A DNA stretch of 64,000 nucleotides from Rhynchospora pubera (Eukaryota > Streptophyta > Magnoliopsida > Poales > Cyperaceae), in contig CM051460.1 of the NCBI GenBank assembly GCA_028095005.1, positions 62,845,676-62,909,675 on the forward strand. The letters run 5' to 3'. How positions within the stretch are numbered: the stretch's first letter is position 1; every line of letters begins with the position of its first letter. The notes under the pieces were generated by a model. The model saw only the letters and a program-made list of their open reading frames with translations. It was not told the DNA's origin and made no database searches. A program made the translations under genes and the position numbers. This document shows, piece by piece, positions 35,831 to 47,606 of this stretch.

Positions 35831-37435
35831 CAATACCAAAAGTAAGGAATAGAGATGAGTGATTTCTTCACCAATAGTGGCATATTTCTAATTTAACTGT
35901 ACTTGGGATGGCATTTTTCAAAATCCCTGCTTTAGGGTGATATTTTTCTAATTTCGTAAGTTTGAAGTGACATGAATCTAATTTTTCCCTTAACCTAATG
36001 AGAGCATTTTGGATATTTTTGAAAAGTTAGAATGATATTTTTGTAATTTGAGTGCTATATCTCTAATTTTGATAGAAAGTAATTACATTGAACTAAATTT
36101 AGCCATTTAATAGTGGCATAAAATTATTTTACAATTTAAGAGTGGCATATCTTCAATTATTAATTTTTCATGGTGATATATTTAATTATTCTTTTATATT
36201 AGATGATGCGGCACATGAAAAAAATTGCGATAATTTCTTGTGTCAAAAAAAATTAAAATATTATTAAATTTCGAAAATATTACTAAAATAATCACAATTT
36301 TAAAAATAGATTTGCAATCCGATATTAAAAAAAGTAAAAATAATATATAAATAATGATTATAAAAAATAAATTAAAATATAATCTATATAATATTTAAAT
36401 ATATTAAAATATTTATATGTTATACATATTTATACGTTATGAATATTTCTTATTTTTTAAAATTTTATAATTATTGAATTTGGAATATTATAGAAAAATA
36501 CTAAATATCCTCCTCTCCTCTCATCTCCACTCTTCGATTAATCTCTCTCTGTTTTTTTTTTCTCTTATATCTATTTATATACTAGCCTATCTTTGTATCC
36601 TCTTTACTATGCTTAATTTTTTTTTTTCAAATTTTAACAATCATCTCTGCATCTCTACTCTTTTTCTTGTCTATTAACTACTTTCTGTGTTGATTAAAAT
36701 CTAATTATAGTAGTTTTGTTATTTTTAGATTTGAAAATTTTCAAAGTGAATTTCAAAGGTTCATACAACGTTTTTTAGCTCCTAAAATGGTCGTTACGGG
36801 GTAAGCTTTGAAAGTGGGTCTCGTCGCAAGATTTTCGATTGTGGTCATATGTCCGAAACGGATGTTTCTATCAAATGTTATGTCGGTTGGAAGTTCTAAC
36901 GTACTAAAATACTTCTTTTTTGTAATTTTTCTATTATTTTTCTCAGATTCTTTTATATGATATATATGTGATATTTATATGGCTAGTAAAATTGGTTAGC
37001 CACAAAATCGATCAATTTTTTAATAGATAGTTTTTTTAAAAAAATAATACACATATGTATGACAAAAGTTTCTACAATAACGAAATATGACAAAGAATTA
37101 AACAACTAAATATCAAACTAAAAGAAACAAATAAAATTAATGAAACATAAATAAATAATATTTTAACAAAATAAGATAGTAATGAATAAAAAACAATGCA
37201 ATTTTATTTCAAAAATAATACTTTATTTCTCTAAAATAAATATATAAAAATTTAAAAACATGCCGAATTGGAGGAAATGGCTAATATCAGACTTTCAATA
37301 CTATTTTAATATGTTTAAATATTTATAGATTATATTTTAATTTAATCATTTTTTATAATTTAATATGTTTAAATATTATATTTAAATTAAATATTATATA
37401 GATTAAATTTAAAACACATGCCGAGTTGGAGGAAA
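35831..37435. other. AT-rich intergenic stretch
   Basis: No gene is visible. A word close to AACACATGCCGAGTTGGAGG occurs twice, near 37257 and 37411, the second copy abutting the Helitron end. Confidence 0.4.
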
Positions 37436-37463
37436 CTAGCAGAAGTATCGTGCTTCGCACGAT
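37436..37463 (-). mobile_element. Helitron 3' terminus, minus strand
   Basis: Read on the minus strand: hairpin ATCGTGC-GAA-GCACGAT (37463-37447), then CTAG ending at 37436, followed by T. It is the same family as the ends at 2872 and 3171. The body would extend to the right; no convincing 5' end was found. Confidence 0.65.
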
Positions 37464-37839
37464 TAAGTTTTATTTTTTTATATTTTTTCAAACAAAAAAT
37501 ATAAAATAAAAATATATCATTGTTTTTTTAATATTTTTTAAGAGCATCTATTAAATTTCACGCAAAAAATGATTTGAAAAGGCTTGTAAACAATTTTATT
37601 AGACTAAAATCTGATAGGTTGGTTAAAATGTAAAAATTATTTCTTACAAATTTTTTAATATATTTTGAGTGTTTTTTTGTTAAATTCGATTTATTATTCT
37701 AAAATAAAATAATATTACAAATAAAAAATGTAATAAGTAAATTATTGAAAATATTTTATTAATTTAAACCATTAAAATGAAAAAAATAAATTAAATTAAT
37801 GAGCATCAATATCAATTTAATTTATTATATATATATATA

Positions 37840-38245
37840 GCACAAATTGCTAAAATACTATGTATATCACGGATGACCTTCGTGCTACGTATTCGTTCTT
37901 AAATATAATGTTTCAAACAATCGATCCAAACCATTCATTATCTTTTTCATATTGAAATCTCATTAGAAATCAAATTTTACATTTTTTTTATTTTGTACTA
38001 TTTTTTTTCAGATTTTTGAAATCGGTATTATTGAAGGGTATAGAATTTATTAGATTGAGGATTTTAAAAAATATGAGAAAATAGTAATAAAAAATTCAAA
38101 AATATATAAAATTTGGTTTCTAATGAGCTATCAATATGAGAAAGATAAAGGACGGTTTGGATCGATAGTTTGAAGCATGAAATTCAAGAACGAATCAATA
38201 GCACGAAAGTCATCCGTGCTATGCATAGCATTTTAGCAATCCTCT
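37840..38245. mobile_element. Foldback MITE with long arms, about 400 bp
   Basis: The first and last roughly 140 bp are inverted copies of one another. ATTGCTAAAATACTATG near 37847 pairs with the complement of CATAGCATTTTAGCAAT near 38224. CACGGATGACCTTCGTGCTA pairs with TAGCACGAAAGTCATCCGTG. CGATCCAAACC pairs with GGTTTGGATCG. There is no coding capacity. Confidence 0.8.
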
Positions 38246-38934
38246 ATACACACACACATACATACTTCATATACTATTAAAGTACAACAAAAGTTCGATT
38301 TTTTCTACAATAAATTAAGAGATGTTTTTCTTTTTACTTTTTAAGATTTTGGTCATTTATTTTACTTCATTTTGGTTGTTTGAAAGCCTTTTTCATAATA
38401 TTTTCAATCAAATTCTGTGGATATAAACATTACGCTATCATCTATACTGCATATTTTTTTTAAAAAAATATAATATATTCTTATCATAACATAATTATGA
38501 ATTTTAAACAATATCAAGCGAAGCATGTAATAAAATTTTGTAGGTCCCGAAATATAAAAAAAATTCATTTCAATTTAAGAAAATTAGGAAAACATAAAAA
38601 AAGATCTAAAGTAGCATAAATATCACTAAATTTATTGCAACTTTTTCAGAACATTCTTTAAATCTCATGCAAAAGTAATTTGAAAAGGCTTGTAAACATT
38701 TAAAATAAAAGAGCTATAATTTTTGAAGTAAAAAAACATATGGGGCTAAAAGAATGAAGAACAAGCTGTTTCAAATTATGGAAAATTGGAAGGGCTACCA
38801 AAGCAAAAACTCAATGACTCCCCCCTTGTCTCACAATTTTAATTTGCAAACAACAAAACAAAAGTAAAAAAAGAAAATTGAAAAAGAAAATTTTGTATCA
38901 CTTGATTTTTAAAGTTTATACCAATTATTATAGG
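38246..38934. other. AT-rich intergenic stretch
   Basis: No gene is visible. TCATATACTATTAAAGTAC near 38266 resembles a Helitron 5' start, but no matching 3' end follows. Confidence 0.35.
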
Positions 38935-39155
38935 GTGTGTTTGAATGAGCCTTGGATAAGGAATAAGAATAAAAAATTTCGGTATGCGTGCTTATTCTTA
39001 TTCTTGTACAACCCAAACAACACAAGAATAAGGAATTTGGGTCCTTATTCTTATACTAACAAAACCATGGTATAAGAATAAGGAATTTGGGTAAGCACGC
39101 ATACCGAAATTCTTTATTCTTATTCCTTATTCATGGCTCGTTCAAATTGTATAGG
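38935..39155. mobile_element. Foldback MITE, about 220 bp
   Basis: The left end GGGTGTGTTTGAATGAGCC and the complement of the right end (GGCTCGTTCAAATTGTA) are imperfect inverted repeats. Inside, AATTTCGGTATGCGTGCTTA pairs with TAAGCACGCATACCGAAATT. The AAGAATAAGGAATTTGGGT word is also repeated. The end sequence resembles the Tourist-like group. Confidence 0.7.
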
Positions 39156-40023
39156 CAAATATATTCACAAAAGATAAGCATAATCAATAATAGTAGTATG
39201 AAGATGTAGTAAGAAAAGCTCGTAATAAAAGTTTTTTAATCCCAAAATATAAAGAAACGTCATAAATTTAAAAAGTTTGGAATAAACTTGAAAATATTAA
39301 AAAAAAAATCATGCAAAAATGATTTGGAAAGATTGTGAACAATTAAAAAGAAACTGAAATTTCTGAAGATTATTGACTATGTAATAAAAGATAACAAATG
39401 ATCTAAAAAGTAAAACAAGAATCGGATGGAATTATAAAATATTTAGGGGCGATAAAAAAAAAATCCGATACTTCTCCCTGACGAGCAATGGCTCTGGGTT
39501 TTTTTTTTTATTGATTTTCTGCATGTGCGTTGTATAGATTTTTATGTTGTTTAATAAAAAAGATATTTGGAGGATAACTGCCACATATAATTATATGAGG
39601 AGTTTCCACACCGGATCCTAACACTGTGCACATGGGATGTCATTTGACTATTCTTTTTTTTTTGCATCAGATCCCATATAAATTTTATGTTGCAAATTGA
39701 AATATATGTACATATACATTAAAAGCTGAGTCGGTACGCTAAAAGCTTTCTAATTAATCACAAAAAATCCTTGAAAGGAACTGTATAAATCCATCCAAGT
39801 TTTCGATTCGCTCTGATGACGTCAGCAGAAGAGTTACTGTAGATAAGGCTCTCAGAATTGGAGTATTTATAGAAGATAGAAGATTATAGATGGCAGATTG
39901 ATTGATTGAGATTTGAGAAGATATTATTATTATTATTATTATTATTATTAAATTATAATTATCTGGGCTGGGCTGGGCTCTGGCAGCCGAATGACTTGAG
40001 GAGGAGGAGGAGGAGGGGAATCA
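39156..40023. other. Intergenic stretch with (ATT)n microsatellite
   Basis: No gene is visible. (ATT)n occupies 39921-39950, and a GAGGAGGAGGAGG tract lies near 40000. Confidence 0.5.
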
Positions 40024-40219
40024 CATCCTCTGCCTACATTTTAAGGTGAGCACTCTGCTCACTTCTGATCTGAACCGTTAGATGTAATCTTAACGGTTAA
40101 GGGAGCCCCGTGCATGTAACCAGATTGTAAGGCCCGAAAAATTTTAACCGTCGAGATTAGATCGAACGGCTCGGATCAGAGGTAGGCACTCTGCTCACCT
40201 TAAAAGGTGAGCAGAGGAT
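40024..40219 (+). mobile_element. GC-rich foldback MITE in the promoter of the Pru-like gene
   Basis: The outer ends ATCCTCTGC and GCAGAGGAT are inverted. They are followed by inverted AAGGTGAGCACTCTGCTCAC-type words and by CCGTTAGATGTAATCTTAAC against the complement near 40150. The central core GAGCCCCGTGCATGTAAC matches the elements at 7571-7740 and 61131-61305. Its right end is only about 80 bp before the ATG at 40301, so it probably contributes to the gene's leader or core promoter. Confidence 0.75.
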
Positions 40220-40300
40220 ACGGACCCGAGGAGGAGGAGGGGGGGACCAGACGCAATGATTTGATTGGATGTGGATCTGGTTGGATTGATTGATTGATTG

Positions 40301-42459
40301 ATGGATTCTAGTCGATCATGGGGAAACGAGGAGGAGGAGGAGGAGCATGACCATCAAGAAGAAGACGAGGGACCTTCAGCCCTGCAGTGGCTTCGGGCCC
40401 TGCAGGTGCACTCCATGGGGGCTTGCCGCTCGGACGACCTCTCCTTTCCCCTTCCCTCCTCCTGCTGCCTCCTTTCTCCTCCTCCCCTTCCTCTCCTCCT
40501 CCTCCGCCTTTGCAACCCCAGCCCCGCCGCACAGAATCGCCTCCTCGCCCACCTTACTCAGCTTCTCGACCTTTCCCAAATTGGGTTGCTGCTCAGATGC
40601 CTCTGCGCCCCTCTCGTCTCCATCCGTGTCGGCAAAATCAATCGCCTCCCCAATCTTCTCTGCCCCATTCCTTCTAGGTACCCTCTCCTCTCCTTTAGCA
40701 ATTCCATCATAGTTTTGAGTGGCTCGCTCGTGAACATATTTCTGTGTTCTCATGCCCTGTAATCAATTCCATTCTGCTGTGTTGTGAGCACAACTCAACT
40801 AACCTTTTTAGTTTACAAGTATGAGAAAAAAAAAAAACTCTATTTGAGGTCACTTAATGGCTTGTTATTTGTGAAGATTGTTAGACGGTGCATATGTATT
40901 TTGGGTTTATAACATATAATTATATTTGTTGCTGGGCAGAGGTCGATTGAATTTGAATATGGCGCCCTCGTCATGGTTGCAGATATCATTTGTTGGAGAT
41001 GACTCTGGCACCGAGCAGCTTTATTCAATCAGTTGTAACAGTTGTGAGGTTGACAGGGTCATAATTGAACAGATAGCGGCAGATACATCCGGACGCTCCT
41101 TTCTAGTGAAGCTATCAGATTCTCAGGTGTTCTACTACTGGTTGTCTGAGAAGTCCTTGTCCCATGGCCTCCACTTGCTTGACAAGGTACTCACTTATCT
41201 CTCATTATAGGCAGGTCCATTTTATTTCTAATGATATCAGGATGCTTTGGTTATATTATTGTTGGAGAAATTTTTTGTTAATTTGTTTTACTTTTATCAT
41301 ACATGTGCAGATGAATGATCTACTGAGAAGGAGGCCCACTTTATCAGACCTGACAGGAATCTCAAGCTCGTGTCTGGATTTACTGGGCACTCATCTGCAA
41401 GCCTGCCTTGTCAGTCCAAACCTAGCAGAGGCCCAATCCATCCACTCAGAAAGTGCCATCTCCACCTGCCCCTCATCAGAAAATGCAAGGTTTCCCTACC
41501 CCCAGAACCACCGTACCTCCATATTGGGCCAAGCATCTTCCATATCATCATCTTCACCGTCATCGAAAGGAGGTGGAAGTCTTAGCCCTAGAGGCAAAAC
41601 TTGTTTCAAGGATCACTCCTCGTCCCTGTCTTCCCTAAGGATTGGCAGAGACATCCGAGATAGCAAGCTTAAAAAGCGCCACGGAAGCCTGCTTGCCATC
41701 CCGTCGCTGCCCTTCAACCATCCCGCTGCCACAGGATCACCACCACCATCGAGTGTGGTAGCTGGCCTCTCTGCTGACCTGCCTCCTGACTTTGCTCCTT
41801 TCAATCCTCTCACGTTTCAGTTTCCTCTCCCTCCTCCTGACCATGCTTCCTCCATAGGCAAGCAGCCCCTCTTCAAGCCCCAGTACTGCTGGTGCCCGAT
41901 GGGCCCGTCCCGTGTACCATCTGCTCTGCCCCCACTTGCTGTCTCCCCTCAGGTTTCGGCTCCCAACTCGCTCTCTCTGGGTTCTGCTGCCTCTTCTGAA
42001 CTTCCCAAAGTACTACATGATCCTCTTGTCCACCTTCCTCTCCCCATCTCGTCCCTCGTCATCCCACCACTGCCTGGCAGTTCACAGTTCCCTGCCTTCA
42101 CAGGCCTCATGTCAGACCCTATTGTGCACTTGCCCGTAATGGACATCCGTTCATCAGGGCAAGCTTACTTGGTCAGTGCGGGGCCTGCCATGTCGACAGC
42201 CATCCCTCCTCTGGTGGTGAAGCCTCTTGTGCCGACTATGGAGTCGGTGATCGAAAAGAATGCGAGGGAGACTTTGATGCGGCTCTTGGAGTCTGCTCCC
42301 ATGCCCAACCCGGTACATGCTGTCGCCTTTGGTGTGGGTGCGATCTCGAGCGCCATCTCTTCAATGGAGTTAGACCCTTCTTTGGAGGATGACATGTCGA
42401 GTCAGGCTGAGGAGCAAGGGGAGAATGAACAAGAACAAGAGCAACAAATCGACAATTAG
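40301..42459 (+). CDS. Plant protein with an Rpn13 Pru-like domain; function unknown
   Basis: Three exons with GT-AG introns: 40301-40677, 40940-41186 and 41311-42459. They join in frame (1773 nt) to 590 residues. The first ATG follows a TGAT repeat; an upstream in-frame TTG was not used. Residues 10-23 are an acidic run. Residues about 26-105 are Leu/Pro-rich (ALQWLRALQVHSMG) and may be helical. Residues about 104-208 look like a pleckstrin-like Pru domain: LVSIRVGKI, then GRSFLVKLSDSQVFYYWLSE and LLDKMNDLL, comparable to the Rpn13 strand-helix end (FFWMQE). Pru domains bind ubiquitin and the proteasome subunit Rpn2, but an Rpn13 role is not shown here. Residues about 220-590 are Ser/Pro-rich with repeated DPxVHLP motifs and an acidic Gln/Glu-rich tail. 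I believe Arabidopsis has homologues of unassigned role. A foldback MITE ends just upstream. Confidence 0.85.
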
Positions 42460-43562
42460 ATGGAGAAAATGAGATGGGCATGAAAATATGATGGTGCTTT
42501 TTTGCTGTATGGTAAAGGATGATGAATCAGATAATGATATTGATGATCTTTTTGTTGGTGTACAGTGTACATGCCAATCAATATTCGATAGGTATATTTT
42601 ATAGGAAATGGGATGTGTATGCTGTGCATTTTTTTTCCTTTTGTATTTTTTTCGTTTCTGTTTCTTATTTTAGGCCTGATTAAGGGCTTAATATTAGTTT
42701 TTGGTGCAAAGATGCAAGTAATGTGGCTGGGTTCCAGACTGGTCAAGTAAATTCAAAATTTTGAAGCAGTGAATCTGTGAATGTCATCTCGCTAGTAGGA
42801 GATCGTTTGGAATTGGAGAGTTAGTTGTGCGTGCCTTAGCCTGGTTCTCGTGGAAATTTTAGGAGCTTAATAAATTTATTTACAGACCAATTAATTAATT
42901 ACTTGTGTCGAGTGAAAGTGAAAGTGTAATGGCTCCGCTCTTAGTAAAGGACAAGGTTAATTCTGACTCTGTTTGGACGGAAATTTTAAACCGAGCTTGA
43001 AACGATCATCCCTACAGAAGCTAAGTTTACAGAAATTGTCAGGTAGTAATATTATACATGTACGAGTGCACATAGAGTTAGGCGCTTTGAGTTTACAGAA
43101 TTTGTCAGATATAGTAATATTATACATGTATGGGCGCACATAGAGTTAGGCTCCGCTCCAAAGCAGGGAATCAAGAGGAAGGGAGAGCAGTACTCTTCGA
43201 TTAATCACAAGGTGAAAAAACGTTTTAGAATTTTGAGCAGGTAACATATATTCAAAACATCCTTTTGACTCCCTTCTCTTTACTTCCCTTCATCTCCTCT
43301 CAATTTTTGTGGAGCAAAGCCTTAGACACTTTAAGCCCATCCATATGGTTCCGGAAAAATAAAAAATAATATTAAAATATTTAGGATTTTTGAAAAATAT
43401 TACTTAAATAATCCGAATTATATAAATGGTATCGCGATATTGTTTTTCCAAAATCCGATACGAATATCGATTTTTCAAAAACTCATATTGCTTAGTATCA
43501 TTTTTTGAAAGAACGTACAGCCCAGTATCGTTCTTTTAAGAAAGGTACATCCCCTCACGCCT
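42460..43562. other. 3' flank of the Pru-like gene and intergenic DNA
   Basis: The first 200-300 bp are probably the 3' UTR. A tandem pair of about 60 bp with the word TAGTAATATTATACATGTA occupies 43024-43083 and 43090-43151. I see no further gene. Confidence 0.5.
43024..43151. repeat. Tandem duplication, two copies of about 60 bp
   Basis: Both copies read GTTTACAGAA(A/T)TTGTCAG, then TAGTAATATTATACATGTA, then GCACATAGAGTTAGGC. Confidence 0.85.
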
Positions 43563-45800
43563 CTATAAAAGAGCGATCTTCTCCTCTGATCCTCATTTTT
43601 CCTTCTCCCTCGCGCGAGAGAAAGAGACAACTCTTCAGGTGAGTTTTTTTTTAATACTTATTTATTTAATTTATTTAATTTAATTAGATAAATAATAGAA
43701 AAATTAGAATAATTATTGTAAAAATAATTTAAAATAGTAAACAATACAGAAAATAGAAATAATTACTACAATTAATATTAAATTTTGTTTGTATTTTTCT
43801 TACATTTAACAATTCCTAATAAATTAAATAAAAATTTTAAAATATAAGAAAATTATAAGAACACTTAAAACATTAATAGAAAATTTTTGAAAATGTAGGA
43901 AAAATTTGTAATTTTTTTTGGTAATTTATATCTATATAGATTAATTTAAACAATATTGTTATAGTTAAGTAAGTAATCTAGTGTTATTATGTGTCAACTT
44001 CGTGTAATAATTGTGAAGTTGATTAATATAATACGCTTGTGTGTGATGTATGAGTGGGGATCACTTTAGAAAAACTGTCTTTTTGCTTGTTAGATTTTTT
44101 TTTCAGAAACTCTCCCGTACAGGGAGATGCTGCCGGAATTTTGCTAATCTTTGATATTGAAATTTTTTAGTGTAGTAAAGCCAAAATGTCACCTAAACGA
44201 GCACCACAAGGACTACGCAGACAGACGAGGTGTCGATCCGATGTAGGCCCTCGTCTATCTGATGCTGGAGATTCTACGTCTGAAACAGTGGCGAGGCTAA
44301 GTTAAGACAAGTCTGGGCAAGTGATTTTTAGAAATCAAATATCAAGTGTTATGGATTATTGAAGGTGCCTAGGCTTGATATTTTCGGGTGCCCATGTTCG
44401 TTTAAATTTTTATAGTGATTCAAATGATAATTATACATTGATTTAATATATACAAACTGTATAAAATATGAACTCATTACCATCTATAAAAGATGTAATA
44501 CTCACGTGATGGGGCCTACATGTATTTTTTGTTTTGCTTAGCAGCTGTGTTGGATTTAATTGTAAAAAAATATGCATGGTATTAGAATAATGGGGTTTGG
44601 ATTGTCTACAATTTTTTCTATGTTGTTAGCTTGTACTGTGATAATTAATCAATAAATTAATCTATAAACTATAATGATCTCCATATTACATATTGTTTTC
44701 AAAGATATACAATGAGAAAACTATATAACATTTGAACTATACATTTGTTGCAATAATCATTGCTTGTGTTGAATAACGTTTGGGAAAAATTTTATAATTA
44801 TTATATTCTTGTTGGTCGGATAAAAAAAATTGCATTTTGTAATAGAACTTATTTAAATAGTTTTTAAAATAATTTTTAATTAAAATTACACTTTTCTATA
44901 AATTTATTTTTTAATGCTATATTTAATATTTTATTAGAAATATTAAAATATTTAATATTTTCTATAAATTATTATATTTAATATTTTTCTATAAATTTTC
45001 CTTTTCCCTAAAATATAAGCGATATGGACATGGTTCTATCAATCTGACCTTATCTCAAATTCAGAAGTTGAAATGACTAACCATGAAAAAAATATATGAA
45101 AAAATACTTAAAAATTTTTAAAATTATAAAATTTAGTCAGCAAGGAGATTTAGATATGAAGAACACATTGAGCGGTTTAAATCGGTCACTTAAATACTTT
45201 GAAATTGATATCTAATTTGCTAAGTCTAATTGTTTTGAACGAAATCAAACTCATTTTCTTGTGTGTCCATGCTTAAAATAAGTCTGGACTCGCCACTGGT
45301 CTGAAAGGTCCAATGTCGTCCATCTTCGTTGGTCTGATGCCGGCACAGGTCCTTCTACCTCAGCCGGCGGTGTCGCCCCCCGGCCCTAATGATGCTGATC
45401 GTCTTTCGAATTAAGGAAAGTTTCAATTAATTCGGATTAGATGCATTAGATGCACATACATTTATAAATATTTGTAGGATCATCCTTCTAGCGGCGGGGT
45501 TAAGTACAACTGTAGTGCGGCGACTCATGCCATGTCATACTGGGACTTGGACAACACAGCGATGGCAAGAGGTTCTGCTCAGGTTGGTCCAACTGTGGTT
45601 GTATTCTAGATTGTAAGCGTGCCGGCCGGAGATGACGGAGGAGTTTGAGGATTAATTGGGGCCTTCTGACTCTTGCTGCATGTCCGTCTTACCGGAGGTA
45701 TGTTGATTTAACTTTAAATAAATATTAACTTATGTTCCATTTGACTTAAAATACAACAAATGCGCATGTAATTTTCCAGGAGGTCGACAAGACTTGGAGT
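43563..45800 (+). pseudogene. Transposon-like gene relic with TATA box and introns, split by a hAT
   Basis: A TATA box (CTATAAAA, 43563-43570) is followed by a CT-rich leader and a good donor (CTTCAG/GTGAGT at 43638). An acceptor TTTTTTAG near 44170 precedes an ATG at 44185. The short frame begins MSPKRAPQGLRR and is interrupted after about 33 codons by the 1-kb hAT at 44286; on the far side it runs on for about 26 codons (SDAGTGPSTSAGG) to a stop. Another exon-like piece (45479-45610) follows a TTTGTAG acceptor. Leader, intron and short basic N-terminus suggest a transposon-encoded gene, possibly CACTA-like, but I recognise no transposase motif. It is broken and presumably inactive. Confidence 0.4.
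44286..45298. mobile_element. Non-autonomous hAT element with perfect 8-bp target duplication
   Basis: A 1013-bp element with inverted ends CAGTGGCGAG and CTCGCCACTG, flanked by identical 8-bp GTCTGAAA (44278-44285 and 45299-45306). Further into the ends, ACAAGTCTGG and AATAAGTCTGGA also correspond. CAGTGGCG ends with 8-bp duplications are characteristic of hAT elements. The AT-rich interior encodes nothing recognisable, so it must be mobilised by a transposase supplied from elsewhere. Confidence 0.9.
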
Positions 45801-45938
45801 GAGGAGTTATAGGGTTTCTCGTCGCAGCGGCATAGGTTATGCTCGAAACGTTTTCATGAAGATGAGACCTAAGAACATTGTATGGAGCCTTACGATCACG
45901 TCAAGACTTGCATGCCTTCTTATTGAAGAAATCTTTTT

Positions 45939-47566
45939 TTTTAGTAATTTTATGCATTTAAATCCCATTTATTTGCAAGAAACAAACACAAAGCTAGTGA
46001 ATTTAACAATTATTCATGCAAGGACTCGACCATGGCGTAGAAAGCGGTGGCGTGTTTCTTCTCCTTCTTCTCCTTGAACGCTTAATTTTTAGTTTTCTTT
46101 CTTCTATTAAATCACTATTTAATATGGAAAGTATTGTTCAACTCATGAACACCTAACCAAATACAAATGAGAGGCACAAAATTTTAGATCTGAAACTTTT
46201 TTCACTCTTGAAATTTCCTCCAAAATGGAGGAAGAGAAAGAAAGTGAAAGAAGGATGCCTTAATTTACAAATTAGTAGTCTTTATATAAACCTTTCCACC
46301 AACCCTAAAAAGGACCACTCCCTCCTTTCTTGGATGACCATTTAGTGGATTTGGAAGTCCATAAAGTTGGATCTTTACTTTCTCTTAATTTTTTCTTTTA
46401 ATTGCATTTGAAGTTGGCCCAAACCGACATATTAAATGATAGCCTGACTAATTGATATAATTCACACAATTATATCAATTGGGTTGAAACAAAAATAAAT
46501 ATCAACTATTTAATAATTATTATTTAGTTTAGACTTTACATTAATTTAGTTTCATATGATCCCTTTGAAGTAATTAATCATAACAGTTTATAACGGTATA
46601 CGATTAATTATTCAACTTATCATATTTTGTATTCTCCAATACAAATAAATTAAATATAATGTACATTGTTTAAGAGCTTTGTTTTCGTGTGACCATCGGA
46701 GGATTTATGTTATGTTGGCCATGAAAAATGAATCGTTATTTATTTTCAATAATCATAAGCGGTATCTAGCAACACATTATGATTCCTAATTAACATAAAT
46801 AAATACTATACTGTTATAGTATTTCAATATTGCATAAGAAATAGAAAATTTCCTTATTTTGATCCTTATGTTATATGATATCACTGTATAAACCAAGATA
46901 GGAATGCGTTATTCTTGCAATTTATATATTTCTTGATCTAGAGTTGATTGTACAAGTTGCCGACAAACAATCCAACTCCATCAAGGGGACCAATAGATAT
47001 CATCACTCATTAGGTCTACTAATGAGGGACATACGGTTGTCTTGATGAACAACTTTTTTCCACACAATTCAAAAGAATTTAAATAAAATCCATATAGCAG
47101 TTTTTGTCAGGAATTAGCGTTAGACAATATTTATCGAACCTATCCTCATGTGAAAAAGCTGAACCATCACAAACTAGAATCAAACTCTTATGAAATAAAT
47201 AACGACACATGATACAATCTATATATTTATTTTATTGAGTCAAATCTTGTGCTATGTTTCAATAAAATACACATATGAAATTAAGTTGGTAACTCCTTAC
47301 CAATGATTTGTAAAACTTAATCATCACTTAACTTTCATACTAATCTTTTATGATAATTGATGTTCCGTGTTGATTATCAAGATTAAGGATGCTTTAGATT
47401 TATTATTGTCATTTAATCAAAATGAAACACAAAGATCTATAATTCAGATCCTCAACCTGAATGATCTGTCAATAATAAACTCAAGGAACAAATGATCAAA
47501 TATCATCAATAACACAAACTAATATTAAGTCATTAAAATATTTACTTCTAGGACATAACTCCAACA
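45939..47566 (-). mobile_element. Decayed solo copia LTR
   Basis: The right end GGACATAACTCCAACA and the interior blocks (TGTGACCATCGGAGGATTTA, CAATAATCATAAGCGGTATC, TCCATCAAGGGGACCAATAG) match the copia family. The left end is degenerate: the expected TGTTAG is probably TTTTAG near 45939. CTTTT follows the right end and a T-run containing CTTTT precedes the left one, so a 5-bp duplication is plausible but not clean. About 1.63 kb, older than the solos at 33725 and 52388. Confidence 0.75.
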
Positions 47567-47606
47567 CTTTTACCCAAGTTGAGTAGAGAATGTTCCTTCT
47601 TCGTAT

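Noticed and set aside
38262..38292. Helitron 5' start (TCATATACTATTAAAG-like)
   Set aside because: It resembles the TC-start consensus, but no plus-strand hairpin-CTRR end follows within the region, and AT-rich DNA makes chance matches likely.
45799..46077. 92-residue open frame on the plus strand
   Set aside because: It straddles the boundary between the transposon-gene relic and the decayed solo LTR, and shows no recognisable domain.
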